From positions 620,001-684,000 of the forward strand of contig NW_026252089.1 in assembly GCF_025399195.1 (NCBI RefSeq): 64,000 nt of DNA. The letters are read 5' to 3'. Shown in pieces: positions 63,829 through 64,000 of this stretch (its first letter is position 1; each line of letters begins with the position of its first letter). The stretch is from Umbelopsis ramanniana AG (taxonomy: Eukaryota > Mucoromycota > Umbelopsidomycetes > Umbelopsidales > Umbelopsidaceae). Both the position numbers and the translations under genes were made by a program. The notes below the pieces were generated by a model. That model was not told the DNA's origin. It did no database searches and was given only the letters and a program-made list of their open reading frames with translations.

Positions 63829-64000
63829 TTATGACCGATGCTTCAACTCCTTCCACAATGCAATTACTTTGTCTTCTCGCCAGTCTCCCCAAATCTCATA
63901 GATTCCAAGGATATCTTGCACAATTTCCACAATGGCGGCCATATCAACATTGAGGTCAGCAAACCACTGTCGCATATCTAACTTGTCACCAACCGATCCA
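63829..64000 (-). CDS. 3' end of an unidentified gene (partial)
   Basis: An open frame enters from the right edge and stops at TAA 63829-63831. The last 56 residues include DKLDMRQWFADLNVDM, then IVEIVQDILGIYEIWGDW and the ending ALWKELKHRS. They look amphipathic and helical with several Trp. Codon use and lack of stops support a real C-terminus. The family is not recognised from this fragment. Confidence 0.55.
   Translation of the reverse strand, partial: GSVGDKLDMRQWFADLNVDMAAIVEIVQDILGIYEIWGDWREDKVIALWKELKHRS

Overview
This 64 kb window looks like nuclear DNA of a filamentous fungus, most likely an early-diverging lineage (Mucoromycota, probably Mucorales). The signs are many short GT-AG introns (mostly about 50-110 nt) with CTAAC/CTGAC-like branch points, a divergent FTR1-FET3 iron-uptake pair whose FTR1 begins with an RETTE-type motif, a homolog of the cobalamin-trafficking protein CblD, long Sel1 arrays, and fungal Zn2Cys6 regulators. 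The taxon is inferred. I saw no rRNA, tRNA, CRISPR, integrase, transposase or plasmid feature.

Layout. 0-3.2 kb: no convincing gene, but three exact iron-GATA motifs, a degenerate ~60-bp tandem repeat and a scrambled coding remnant at the left edge. 3.2-7 kb: divergent FTR1 permease and FET3 ferroxidase around a 400-bp promoter with two further exact iron-GATA sites. 7.4-9.1 kb: a mucin-like single-pass membrane protein. 11-16.6 kb: two paralogous thaumatin-like proteins flanking an intronless 686-codon gene of unknown function. 16.7-23.4 kb: a DGAT2-type acyltransferase, a stand-alone response regulator, an F-box/LRR-like protein and a Shg1/BOD1-like COMPASS subunit. 23.5-29.2 kb: an MDR-family NADP reductase, a class A DnaJ (Ydj1 type) and a beta-trefoil lectin-like protein with a Cys-rich head. 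29.6-33.5 kb: two divergent paralogous F-box genes. 34.5-37.8 kb: cytosolic-type alanyl-tRNA synthetase.

38-56 kb: a small two-TM protein and a cluster of four Gal4-type zinc-cluster transcription factors (called TF1-TF4 here, +,-,+,-) interrupted only by TOP1. TF1-TF3 are clearly paralogous. TF2 and TF3 share a 12-nt microexon, TF2 appears to use a GC-AG intron, and TF4 keeps the six cysteines but lacks the basic DNA-contact residues. 57-64 kb: RPS7, a small three-TM protein, a Sel1-repeat protein, CblD/MMADHC-like, TMA7 and the 3' end of an unidentified gene.

Exon structures below were assembled by hand from reading frame, splice consensus and protein-family continuity. Every multi-exon model was checked for phase. 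Starts were moved from in-frame TTG/GTG/other codons to the first credible ATG.
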